From positions 103,136 through 167,135 of the forward strand of contig CARNVA010000001.1 of assembly GCA_949031345.1 (NCBI GenBank): DNA of 64,000 nucleotides, written 5' to 3'. This stretch comes from an uncultured Eubacteriales bacterium. Lineage in GTDB: Bacteria > Bacillota > Clostridia > Christensenellales > UBA1242. Position 1 is the first letter of the stretch. Each line of letters begins with the position of its first letter. Of this stretch, positions 16,403-26,600 are shown in pieces. A program made the position numbers and the translations under genes. The notes under the pieces were generated by a model, which did not search any database, was not told the DNA's origin, and saw only the letters and a list, made by a program, of their open reading frames with translations.

Positions 16403-17853
16403 TGCATTTAGAAAAACTTAGTTTGATTGAAATAAGAGATTTGATTGCTGGGAAAAAAGTTTCAAGTGAAGAAGCTGTCAAATTTTTCATAAGACAATGT
16501 GAAGATAAGGCAGATTTAAAGGCTGTAGTGGAAATCTTTTATGACGCTGTTGAGCGCGCTAAAGAAATTGATAAGAAAATTAAGCTTGGTCAAAAAGTAG
16601 GTGTGCTTGCTGGTGTGCCTATTGCCATTAAGGACAACATCTTATATAAAGGCAAAAAGGCGGGTTGTGCGAGCAAATTCATGCAAGATTTTATCGCACC
16701 ATATTCATCAACCGTTGTTGAAAAGTTGTTGGCTGAGGACGCTGTGATAATTGGCAGAACAAACATGGATGAATTTGCCATGGGTGGAAGCTGCGAAAAC
16801 AGTTGTTATGGGACATGTCATAACGCTATTGATAAAGATTATGTAGCAGGTGGAAGCAGTGGTGGAAGTGCTGTTGCAGTGGCTGCTGGATTGGTGCCTT
16901 GCGCTATTGGAACAGACACAGGTGGCTCTATAAGACAGCCAGCATCTTTCAATGGTGTTGTGGGAATAAAATCAACTTATGGAAGAGTTTCTCGTTATGG
17001 AATTGTAGCGTTTGCAAGCTCACTTGACCAAGCTTGTCCAATTGCTAAAACTATTGAAGATTGTGACCTTGTCTTATCGGTGATTGAGGGAAAAGATATT
17101 CACGATGGTACAACTATTGATGGACGCATGCAAGAGGATGTTAAACCTCAAGAAATTGAGAAATCTTGCAAGATGAAACTTGGAATTTGCAGACAGGTGA
17201 TAGAAAAACTTAAAGAAAATGATGCTGCAAAAGAGGGCTATGAAAAGTTTAGCAAGGCTCTTGAGAAGATTAAAGATAAATTTGAAATTGTGGAAGTTGA
17301 TATTCCTCATATTGCAAGCTCACTTGCTTGTTATTATATCATTGCACCAGCTGAGGCAGCTTCAAACCTCGCCCGCTTTGATGGCGTTAAATATACAAAA
17401 AGGGCAGAAGGGGCAAAAGACCTTGAAAGCGTTTATGTTCAAAGCAGAAGTGAAGGCTTTGGAAAAGAGGTGAAAAGAAGAATTACTCTTGGCAACTTTG
17501 TTCTTTCAAGTGGCTATTTTGATGCTTATTACAACAAAGCAAAGAAGGTGCAAAGGCTTATCAAAAAGGAATTTGAAGAGGCTTTTCAAAGCTGCGATTG
17601 CCTCTTGCTTCCAACTACGCTTGGCACGGCATTTAAGCTTGGTGGCAAACTTGAGGACCCTGTCTCAATGTATATGGAGGATTTGTTTACTGTGCCAGCA
17701 AACCTTGCAGGTATACCTGCCATTTCAATTCCTTATGCAACTGCTGAAAATGGACTCCCACTTGGAATGCAATTCATGGCTAAACAAAGGGGCGAAAAGT
17801 TGATAATTAAAGCTGCAAAAATATTTAGAGATGAAATAGGAGGATTGTTATGA
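16402..17853 (+). CDS. gatA: Asp/Glu-tRNA amidotransferase subunit A
   Basis: A 483-residue amidase-signature glutaminase releasing ammonia from Gln. The Ser-cisSer-Lys triad is visible: AIKDNI (Lys), GGSSGGSAVAVAAG and DTGGSIRQPA (Ser). The start is the ATG overlapping the gatC stop; a longer frame upstream lies inside gatC and is not used. The TGA stop overlaps the gatB ATG (ATGA). Confidence 0.96.
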   Translation: MHLEKLSLIEIRDLIAGKKVSSEEAVKFFIRQCEDKADLKAVVEIFYDAVERAKEIDKKIKLGQKVGVLAGVPIAIKDNILYKGKKAGCASKFMQDFIAPYSSTVVEKLLAEDAVIIGRTNMDEFAMGGSCENSCYGTCHNAIDKDYVAGGSSGGSAVAVAAGLVPCAIGTDTGGSIRQPASFNGVVGIKSTYGRVSRYGIVAFASSLDQACPIAKTIEDCDLVLSVIEGKDIHDGTTIDGRMQEDVKPQEIEKSCKMKLGICRQVIEKLKENDAAKEGYEKFSKALEKIKDKFEIVEVDIPHIASSLACYYIIAPAEAASNLARFDGVKYTKRAEGAKDLESVYVQSRSEGFGKEVKRRITLGNFVLSSGYFDAYYNKAKKVQRLIKKEFEEAFQSCDCLLLPTTLGTAFKLGGKLEDPVSMYMEDLFTVPANLAGIPAISIPYATAENGLPLGMQFMAKQRGEKLIIKAAKIFRDEIGGLL

Positions 17854-19277
17854 GTTATTTAGAGGGCTATGATATTGTTATTGGACTTGAAATACATGCA
17901 GAGCTTAACACCCAAACCAAAGTTTTTTGCAGTTGTAAAAATGAATTTGGTGCAGCTCCAAACTCAAACACATGCCCAGTTTGTACTGGAATGCCAGGTG
18001 CTTTGCCAATTTTAAACAGGCATGCAGTTGAGCTTGCAATTAAAGCTGGGCTGTCATTCGGCTGCGAAATTTCGCATTATTCGGTGTTTGAAAGAAAAAA
18101 TTATTTCTATCCTGACCTAAGCAAAGCCTATCAAATAAGCCAGCTTGTTTATCCACTATGCGTGGGCGGTGCTGTCAGTCTTTCCAGCGGCAAAAAGATA
18201 AGATTAAACAGAATACACCTTGAGGAAGATGCCGGAAAGCTTACTCATATAAGTAAGGCTGTCGGAACGCTAGTTGACTATAACAGAGGTGGAACGCCGC
18301 TTATTGAAATGGTCACAGAGCCAGATTTCTCTTCAGCGGATGAAGCAGTTGAGTTTTTGAAGAAGGTGAGAGAATGCCTTGTATTTGAAGATATTGCAAA
18401 ATGTCATATGGAAGAGGGCGGAATGCGTTGTGATGTCAACCTTTCTCTTAAACCTAAGGGCAGCAGTGAGTTTGGAATAAGGACTGAAATGAAAAACTTA
18501 AACAGCTTCAAAAGTGTTCAGCGAGCGATAGAATATGAAGCAAAAAGACAGGCTGAGGTTTTGTCGACTGGCGAAAAAATTGTGCAAGAGACAAGAAAAT
18601 GGAATGATGACAAGGGAAAAAGCACATCAATGAGAAGCAAAGAGCAGGCTCAAGACTACAGATATTTCCCAGACCCAGACATTCTTCCATTAAATATCAC
18701 TGATGAAGATATTGAAAGAATAAGAAAGGAAATGGTTATGCTGCCTTCACAGCGAAGAGAAATATATCAAGATAAGTTTGGACTACCAGAATATGACAGT
18801 CAAATTCTTACAAGCTCAAAATATATCTCTGATTATTTTGAAGAGTGTGTAAGTTATGTTGACCTTCCTAAAAAAATCAGCAACTGGATTATGGTTGACC
18901 TTTTAAAACTTGTCAAAGAACAGGAAGATTTTGTATTCCCAATTTCAGCACAACATCTGTCACAAATTATCAAAATGGTTGAAGAAAAACTTATAAACAA
19001 AAACCTTGGTCTTCAACTTCTTGATAAAACAATTGAATGCGGAAAAGACCCTCTCGCACTTGCAAAAGAAATGGGTTTTCTTGTTTCAATTGGCGATGAA
19101 GAAATTATTGTTCTTCTTGAAAAACTTAAGTCAGAAAATGCAAAAGTAAGAGATGATTATGCTTTAGATCCTGCAAAAGTTGAAGGCTATATTGTCGGCT
19201 ATGTAATGAAAAACACTGGTGGAAAGGCAAATGCTGGAAAGGTGAAAAGCTTAATTTCAAAGGTATTTGATAAATAA
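17850..19277 (+). CDS. gatB: Asp/Glu-tRNA amidotransferase subunit B
   Basis: A 475-residue GatB that activates and amidates the misacylated tRNA. Motifs: VIGLEIHAELNTQTKVFC, the zinc cysteines CSC and CPVC, GMPGALPILN, and HLEEDAGKL. The C-terminal YqeY-like tail ends GGKANAGKVKSLISKVFDK. Last gene of the operon. Confidence 0.96.
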   Translation: MSYLEGYDIVIGLEIHAELNTQTKVFCSCKNEFGAAPNSNTCPVCTGMPGALPILNRHAVELAIKAGLSFGCEISHYSVFERKNYFYPDLSKAYQISQLVYPLCVGGAVSLSSGKKIRLNRIHLEEDAGKLTHISKAVGTLVDYNRGGTPLIEMVTEPDFSSADEAVEFLKKVRECLVFEDIAKCHMEEGGMRCDVNLSLKPKGSSEFGIRTEMKNLNSFKSVQRAIEYEAKRQAEVLSTGEKIVQETRKWNDDKGKSTSMRSKEQAQDYRYFPDPDILPLNITDEDIERIRKEMVMLPSQRREIYQDKFGLPEYDSQILTSSKYISDYFEECVSYVDLPKKISNWIMVDLLKLVKEQEDFVFPISAQHLSQIIKMVEEKLINKNLGLQLLDKTIECGKDPLALAKEMGFLVSIGDEEIIVLLEKLKSENAKVRDDYALDPAKVEGYIVGYVMKNTGGKANAGKVKSLISKVFDK

Positions 19278-19294
19278 TTTAATAGTAAAAATTT

Positions 19295-19357
19295 GACTGA
19301 AAAATATGGTTTTATTTAATAATTTTATAAAATATCATGATTTTCAGTCTTTTTTTA
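19295..19357 (+). terminator. Terminator of aspS-gatCAB
   Basis: GACTGAAAA (19295-19303) pairs with TTTTCAGTC (19341-19349) across a long A/T-rich loop, followed by T8. Confidence 0.65.
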
Positions 19358-19474
19358 TAAAAATAATGCCATTTTTATTAAATTATCATTTATTTTTTTA
19401 AAAATCAAGAATAAAAAATGAATTATTTTGTGATAAGACCATAAGTAAAAATTATTGAATATATTTTGTTTTTG

Positions 19475-19503
19475 TTGCGAAAAAGGAAAAAAAAGAGTAT
19501 AAT
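19475..19503 (+). promoter_or_regulatory. Promoter of the ABC transporter gene
   Basis: TTGCGA (19475-19480), 17 bp, TATAAT (19498-19503). It lies downstream of the first possible in-frame start (19466), which rules that start out and supports ATG 19559. Confidence 0.65.
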
Positions 19504-19558
19504 TAAAATGTTAAGTTGTGAAAAACTGATTTATCAAAATCCGAATTGGGAGATGAAA

Positions 19559-22375
19559 ATGCTTAGACTTATAGATATCAAAAAAGATTATGTGGTTGCC
19601 GACACTGTTGTGCAAGCATTAAAAGGAATAAACTTAAGTTTCAGACAAAATGAATTTGTCTCTATTTTGGGGCCTTCAGGTTGCGGAAAAACCACTATGT
19701 TGAACATAATTGGCGGGCTTGATAAATATACTTCTGGTGATGTTTTAATTGACGATATTTCTACTAAAGGTTATAAAGACAGAGACTGGGATAATTATCG
19801 AAGCAAAAGAATTGGTTTTGTTTTTCAAAGCTATAACCTTATTCCTCATCAGACAATTGTGGAAAATGTAGAGCTTGCACTTACTATATCAGGGGTTAAG
19901 AAGGCTGAAAGACGGGCAAGAGCGATTGAAACACTTGATAAAGTTGGCTTGAAAGGTCTTTATTATAAAAAACCAAATCAACTTTCTGGAGGACAATGTC
20001 AAAGGGTTGCTATTGCCAGAGCGCTTGTAAATCAACCTGAAATTTTGCTTGCTGATGAGCCAACAGGCGCACTTGACAGTGAGACATCAACACAGATTTT
20101 AGACCTTATTCAAGAAATAGCCAAAGATAGATTGGTGATAATGGTGACGCACAATCCAGAGCTGGCGGAAAAATATTCGACAAGAATAATAAGACTGCTT
20201 GATGGAAATGTTGTTGAAGATACAAACCCATTTGAAGAAGGTCATTCTATTAAAAATAAAGAGGTTGCAGCAGAACAGGCTGAAGAAGAGGAAAATATTG
20301 ATGATTTAGCTGACAGTGAATTGCAAGATGAAAAACCTGCTGATGAAAGTGATAATTCAACAGAAAATGATGAAAAAGCTTTGCAAAACACAGAAAAAAC
20401 CTTAAAAAACGCTAAAAAAATGAAAAAACAGGATAAAAAGTCGAAATTATCATACTGGCAGGCTTTCAAATTGTCTGCTCGAAACTTATGGTCAAAACTT
20501 AAAAGAACGCTGCTTGTTTGCTTTGCGGGCTCGATTGGAATAATAGGCGTTGCAACTGTGCTTGCAGTTTCCAATGGCGTAACTGGATATATTCAGCAAA
20601 TGCAAAATGATATGCTCTCTGGCAATCCAGTGACAATAAGTGAAGAAGCTTATGATTTTTCGGTGCTTATGAATACAACAAACACAGGCACTCAAAAAGA
20701 TGCAATTAAAGCGGGCATCGAAGATGGTTACATAAATGTAGATAAAGTGATTGATTATCTTGTAGAGCAAAGTGGAAATCTTGCTTCTTTCAAAATTCAA
20801 AATAACATAGACGAAAGTTATCTAAAATTTTTGAAAGATATGCCTAAGGAATATTATTCTTCAATAGTCAATTATTATGGCGTTGACATTAAAAACAATA
20901 TTTACACAAGCATTGATATGGATACTTTCGGCGAGCAGGAGCTGTCGCTTAATGGCATACTTCAAATTTACACAAGTATGCTTATGAAAAGTGAATACAA
21001 AGATTATGCTGCGCTTATTTCTTCTTTTAGTGATACATTCGTGCAAGGCATTGACAACTCGGAATACATTCTTTCTCAATATGAAATTATTTCTGATGAG
21101 GAAAAAAGCAAGTTTGCAACTGAAGCAAATGAGATTATGATTGTTGTTGATAAGAACAATGCGCTCAGTGATTTGTTTTTGGCACAACTTGGTTATTATT
21201 CTCAAGAAGAATTTTTAAATGCAATGTATAAGGCTACTGGCGATGAAAAATATGATGAAAACCTAAATGTAGATAAGCTAAGCTTTGATAAGCTTTTAAA
21301 TAAGACTTTCACTTGGCATCCAAATAATTCAGTTTTTGTTAAGGCTGCCCAGGGTAGTCCGCTTGCCGAGAATTTTCCATTCACATATAAACCTTATGCA
21401 GATGAAGGGTGGGAAAACGGCATAGAGCTTAAAGTTACAGCTATCTTAAAACCTAAGGTTTCTTATGGAAGCTTATCAAATGGAATTTATTATACCGAAG
21501 CGTTGACACAAAAGGTTATTGAAGACAGCTTAAAATCAGATATTGTCAAATACCTTAATGATAAGGAAGAAGACGAATTTAAAAGCATTATATACGACGG
21601 CAAGATTATGAATGGCATTTCTTACAACTATTCATATTATATGGAAGGAAATCTTTATCAAGAGACTTCCGTTGTTGGCACCACTCCAGCCTCAATCATG
21701 GATATGCTTGGTGGTCAGGGAGATAAATCTGTAATAGTCAAAACCCTAACAAAAAGGGATTTGGGCGGAAACAATCTTCCTAATAAGATTAAGATATATC
21801 CAAAAGATTTTTCTTTGAAAAGTAATGTGACAAAATATCTTGATAAGTGGAATAGTGAAGAAGACTTGGTGCTCAGTGATGGCACAACGATTTCAAAAGA
21901 GGGCAGGGAAAATATTATTTACACCGACACTCTCGCTCTTGTTATTGATATGGTCAACACTATGATTGATGTGGTGACTTATGCTCTCGTTGCGTTTACT
22001 GCCTTGTCACTTGTAGTTTCAACTGTTATGATTGCAATTATCACCTATGTTTCGGTAATAGAAAGAATAAAAGAAATTGGCGTAATAAGGTCACTAGGCG
22101 GCAGAAAGAAAGATGTCTCTCATCTGTTTATTGCAGAGTCTGCAATTGTTGGAGGAGTATCTGGGTTGTTTGGTGTGATAATAACCTATATTCTTTCACT
22201 TATTATAAATGTGGCACTTGGCAGCTTGGTTGGGATTAGCACAATTGCATCCTTGCCAATATTATCGGCCATTATTCTTATTTTACTCAGCATTCTATTG
22301 ACGACCATTTCTGGACTTTTACCAGCAAGAATTGCTTCAAAAAAAGACCCAGTTGACGCTCTTAGAAGTGAGTAA
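19559..22375 (+). CDS. MacB-like ABC transporter, ATPase fused to FtsX permease
   Basis: A 938-residue single-chain transporter half. Residues 1 to about 230 are the ATPase: GPSGCGKTT (Walker A), LSGGQCQRVAIARAL (signature), ILLADEPTGALD (Walker B), VTHNPE (H-loop). An acidic Glu/Asp/Lys linker follows, then a first membrane helix (IGIIGVATVLAVSNGVTGY), a large outer domain of about 400 residues, and three C-terminal helices of the FtsX type. Such proteins act mechanically on the envelope or export peptides. GGGAG lies 6 nt before the start. Substrate unknown. Confidence 0.9.
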   Translation: MLRLIDIKKDYVVADTVVQALKGINLSFRQNEFVSILGPSGCGKTTMLNIIGGLDKYTSGDVLIDDISTKGYKDRDWDNYRSKRIGFVFQSYNLIPHQTIVENVELALTISGVKKAERRARAIETLDKVGLKGLYYKKPNQLSGGQCQRVAIARALVNQPEILLADEPTGALDSETSTQILDLIQEIAKDRLVIMVTHNPELAEKYSTRIIRLLDGNVVEDTNPFEEGHSIKNKEVAAEQAEEEENIDDLADSELQDEKPADESDNSTENDEKALQNTEKTLKNAKKMKKQDKKSKLSYWQAFKLSARNLWSKLKRTLLVCFAGSIGIIGVATVLAVSNGVTGYIQQMQNDMLSGNPVTISEEAYDFSVLMNTTNTGTQKDAIKAGIEDGYINVDKVIDYLVEQSGNLASFKIQNNIDESYLKFLKDMPKEYYSSIVNYYGVDIKNNIYTSIDMDTFGEQELSLNGILQIYTSMLMKSEYKDYAALISSFSDTFVQGIDNSEYILSQYEIISDEEKSKFATEANEIMIVVDKNNALSDLFLAQLGYYSQEEFLNAMYKATGDEKYDENLNVDKLSFDKLLNKTFTWHPNNSVFVKAAQGSPLAENFPFTYKPYADEGWENGIELKVTAILKPKVSYGSLSNGIYYTEALTQKVIEDSLKSDIVKYLNDKEEDEFKSIIYDGKIMNGISYNYSYYMEGNLYQETSVVGTTPASIMDMLGGQGDKSVIVKTLTKRDLGGNNLPNKIKIYPKDFSLKSNVTKYLDKWNSEEDLVLSDGTTISKEGRENIIYTDTLALVIDMVNTMIDVVTYALVAFTALSLVVSTVMIAIITYVSVIERIKEIGVIRSLGGRKKDVSHLFIAESAIVGGVSGLFGVIITYILSLIINVALGSLVGISTIASLPILSAIILILLSILLTTISGLLPARIASKKDPVDALRSE

Positions 22376-22392
22376 ATTGAAAATTTTAAAAG

Positions 22393-22421
22393 AAAAAGCG
22401 AATTAAATTCTTCGCTTTTTT
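22393..22421 (+). terminator. Terminator of the ABC transporter gene
   Basis: AAAAAGCGAA/TTCGCTTTTT stem, 8-nt loop. Confidence 0.85.
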
Positions 22422-22602
22422 ATTATTTTATATTGTTTTATTTCGAAGAATAATCATAATAATTGAATTATTTTCATTTGAATTTTTAATGAGGAGAAGT
22501 TTATATATTTTTGTGAGCAGATAATAAAAAATTATTAAGAATACCATGAAAATTTTGATGAGAGAAATTGAAAAATTGTCATGTTAAAATGCATGAAAAC
22601 TA

Positions 22603-22631
22603 TGTACAATTTGGACAATTTATGTTAAACT
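22603..22631 (+). promoter_or_regulatory. Probable extended -10 promoter of the HAD gene
   Basis: TGTACA (22603-22608), 17 bp, TAAACT (22626-22631) with TG two bases before the -10. Confidence 0.5.
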
Positions 22632-22667
22632 AAAAGGGTGATAAAAAATAAAAAGGGGTTGTAAAAC

Positions 22668-23498
22668 ATGGATAAAACTATCGTTGCAATTTGCTATGAT
22701 TTTGACAAAACGCTGTCTACAAGTGATATGCAATCATTTTCATTTATTCCAAATCTTGATATGAGGCCAGAAGAATTTTGGCATAAGAATCATGAGTTTG
22801 CACAAAAGCATGGAATGGAGTCTGTGCTTAGCTATTTGAAACTTATGATTGACGAATGTGAAAGAAAGGAAATAAAGCTGACGCGTGAATATCTCAATAC
22901 GCTTGGCAAAGATATCAAGTTTTATGAAGGCGTGACAACATGGTTTTCAAGACTTAATCAATATGCTGAGAAGCAAGGAATAATTTTGGAACACTATATC
23001 ATTTCATCAGGCAATAAAGAAATAATTGAAGGCTGCCCAATTTTTAAAGAATTTAAAGAGGTTTATGGTTGTGAATTTTTATATGACAAAAATGGCATTG
23101 CTTGCTGGCCAAAGAATGTTGTGAATTATACTTTAAAAACTCAATATCTTTTCAGAATTTGCAAAGGTGCAAACAATATCACTGATGAAGAAACCGTCAA
23201 CCAAAGAGTGAGCAAAAAGCATGTCGAGTTTAGAAATATGATTTACATTGGTGATGGTTTGACGGATATTCCTTGCATGACTCTTGTTAAAGAAAAGGGT
23301 GGTTATGCAATTTCTGTTTATGCAAAAGATATGATTGAAAACACCACAAAACTCATTCAAGACAACAGAGTAAACTATGCTTGTGAAGGCGATTTCAGCA
23401 GTGGCTCAAGCCTTGAAAAACTTATGAAATTGATTTTAGATTCAATTTCGCTTAAGGAAAAACTTATCAAAAAAGAGCAAAATTTAAATTTGAATTGA
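22668..23498 (+). CDS. HAD-superfamily phosphatase, phosphoserine-phosphatase-like
   Basis: A 276-residue HAD hydrolase with motif I DFDKTLS, motif II ISSG, and motif IV GDGLTDIPCM. The cap is a long helical insertion between motifs I and II. Substrate is unknown. AAGGGG precedes the ATG. Monocistronic. The 180 nt downstream are A/T-rich without a gene. Confidence 0.85.
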   Translation: MDKTIVAICYDFDKTLSTSDMQSFSFIPNLDMRPEEFWHKNHEFAQKHGMESVLSYLKLMIDECERKEIKLTREYLNTLGKDIKFYEGVTTWFSRLNQYAEKQGIILEHYIISSGNKEIIEGCPIFKEFKEVYGCEFLYDKNGIACWPKNVVNYTLKTQYLFRICKGANNITDEETVNQRVSKKHVEFRNMIYIGDGLTDIPCMTLVKEKGGYAISVYAKDMIENTTKLIQDNRVNYACEGDFSSGSSLEKLMKLILDSISLKEKLIKKEQNLNLN

Positions 23499-23676
23499 TT
23501 GTGCTTTATTCCGATAAATTAAAGATAATTTTGAATAATTTAATTAAAAACAGCTTAAAATGCGTAAAAAATGGCTAATTTTTTCAAAAATTAAGCAAAA
23601 AAGCATAAATTATATGAATTACAATAAAAAATAATGATTATTTAAAAACAAATAAGAAAAATAAAAGGTGAGACAA

Positions 23677-26600
23677 ATGAAAAGTATTTATACCTATTAC
23701 AAAGAAAGATTGATTGAAATAAGCGGAAAAAACAGAAGCTTATACATGAAGAATTTTAATAAGAAAAATGGATATGATATTGGCAGAATTTTATCTGCGG
23801 ACAGTGAGTTGACGGAAGAGCTTCTTGACCTTATGTTGAGTGGAAAAGCCATTCCTTTTAATATATATTGCAAGGGCACAAAAGATTTGATTGTTGGTGC
23901 AAGCAATATTTCTTCAAAATATCCCGATAAAGAATTTGAAGAAGACAAAGAAAAACAAAAATATTTGACTTCAAAGAAAAACTATGCAAATAAGGTGTTT
24001 GAACAGGAAGGCAAAGACCTAAAAACACTCAAGCGTGAGATTGAAGAAATAGAAAAAGAAACAGGAAGATATGAGCTTTATCTTTGCTGGCCTTTTGTTT
24101 ATGGTGCTGTCAAAAATTATGTTTTGAAAGCTCCACTTTTGATGTTTCCTGTGGTGATTGATGTTGTTGATGACAATAATATCAATATTTGTTTAAAATA
24201 TGGAGAGCAAATTCAACTTAACAAAGCACTTATGCTTGCCATCGCCGATAGTAAACATCTTAATTTGCAAGACATGGATATGGAGTTTAATTCTATCAAA
24301 GCAAGATTTGGCTCTTTGCAGGGGCTTATTGCCTACCTTAAAGAATTTGGAATAAAGCTTGGTTTTAAGCAGGAAAAGCGACTGCATGACTTTTACAGAG
24401 GGGGCGAACCAAATGCAAACAGTCCGCTTGAAGTAAAAAATATGTGTATGCTTTCAAGATGTTCGCTTGCAAACGCTATTTATTCTGACTATTCTGCACT
24501 TGAGCGAAAGCACCTTATAAATGATTCTATAAATGAGCTTTTAAATGCCAAACAGATTAAGAATAAGAAGGAAAAGAATTCTGATCTATATCTTATCAAT
24601 AATGTTGACTATGCGCAAGAGCAGGTTGTCAGAACGGTAAATGAAAGTGGCAATATGGTTATTTATGGTCCACCTGGAACAGGTAAGTCGCAGACTATTG
24701 TCAATGTAATTGCTGATGCCATCTGTAAAAATAAAAAAGTGTTGGTTGTCTCACAAAAGAAGGCTGCTTTGGAGGTTGTTTTCAATAGATTGACCAGTTT
24801 AAACAGCCGTGCAATGTTTATTGTTGACTCTGAGAAAGAAAAGCGAGATTTTTATAAGCGCTGTTATGAAAGTCATGAAGCTATTATGCAAAAACAACAT
24901 GATGACAAACTGAAAAAAGAGTTTATCGAGCTTGGAAAACGCTTGGAAATTGAAGAGGCGCACTTAGAGTCTATTTCAAACTGTCTCAACGAAAAGACAG
25001 CATTTGGGCTTTCTTTGCAAGAAATGTATTACAATTCTTACAAACTTGGCAAGAAAACAACTGAATATGCCATATATGAACAAATGCAAAAAGACAAGTT
25101 TCTCATGTCCTTGAATTTTTCGCAGTTAAGTGAAGGAGTTTCAATCTTAAATGAGAAAAATAAGGCTGAAATTTATTTCAATTATGTGGAAGAAAAGAAG
25201 AAAAATCCATTCATTGATGCCTTAAAAGAAGATTTAAGTGTGCATTTGGTGGCAGAGGCGCAATCTAAGCTCAAACATCTATTTGCAGAGAGAAGGGCTC
25301 TATTCAATTCATCAAAATATAAATACGCAAGACAAGTCTTGACCTATTATGATCAAGTAAAAAATAACAAAAACAGCAGAGCTCTTATAAAACTTATTGC
25401 AAAGTATGAATTTCCTAAAGCAGAACGCTTTTTGAAAATAAGCTGCTTTGTTTTCCCAATTTATCCAGTTTGCAAAGCGGTAATGTTAAGCAATGAAAAA
25501 TGCATAAAAGACGAAGTGGAAAAGACTGTTGAAGCAGTTGATAAATATCTTGACGATTATGAATTTTTAAAAGATATTTTGACTGAGGATGGCTATTTGC
25601 AGGCTGTTGATGGCATTTTGAATGGAAATCGTGGAATATTAAGCTTATTATTGTGGGCTGTTGAGAATTATGTATTCTTAAGCGACACATGCAAGACTTT
25701 GAAAAATTTAAGCGAAATTCAAAAGCACATGTTGGATTTTGCCTATGAAAACAGCAATACATATCAAAAATATATGGAAATCTTAAACGAGATTATGCCA
25801 ATTCGCATCTATCATGAAATCGTAAAATATGAAGAAGAAAAGCGTGATATTTTGTCAAGAGCTTTAGACTTTGAAAACATAAGGGCAAGAATTGTCAATA
25901 TTAAAAAAGAACAAAATGAAATAAGCAAGAAAATCGCCCTTCAAACCTTCAGTGAAGATTATAAGAAAAAAATAAATGGAAAGAGTGAAAGCAAAGACTT
26001 TCTCTATCAAATTACCAAAAAGCAAAACTTCTGGTCAATACGAAAGACAATGGAGGTGTATGGAGATTATCTGTTTAAACTTTTCCCTTGCTGGCTGCTT
26101 TCACCAGAAAATGTATCAGAGCTTTTGCCTCTTAAACGCAATCTTTTTGATGTGGTGCTTTTTGATGAAGCTTCTCAGGTGTTTATTGAAAACACCATAC
26201 CATCAATATATCGCGGAAATCGAATTGTTGTTGCGGGAGACGCAAAACAGCTTCGCCCAACAACCACTTTCATGAAAAGATATATGGGTGCAGGTGAGGA
26301 TGATGACCTTGATTATACCACTCAGGCCGCACTCGAGGTCGAGTCACTTCTTGATCTTGCTGTTTCAAGATATGCAAGTGCAAACATTACCTATCATTAC
26401 AGAAGCAAGAATGAAGAGTTGATTGATTTTTCAAATATGGCTTTCTACAATGGAAGCTTGCAGATAGCTCCAAATGTGTCAAAAAATATCCATCAGAAAT
26501 CTATTGAAAGAATTTTGGTTGATGGAAGATGGAGAGACCGCAAGAATGTTGAGGAAGCAGAAAAGATAGTCGAGCTTATTAAGAAGATTTTAAAGACTCG

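Noticed and set aside
19466..19558. Longer start of the ABC transporter
   Set aside because: The promoter at 19475-19503 lies inside the extension, and ATG 19559 has GGGAG at the right distance.
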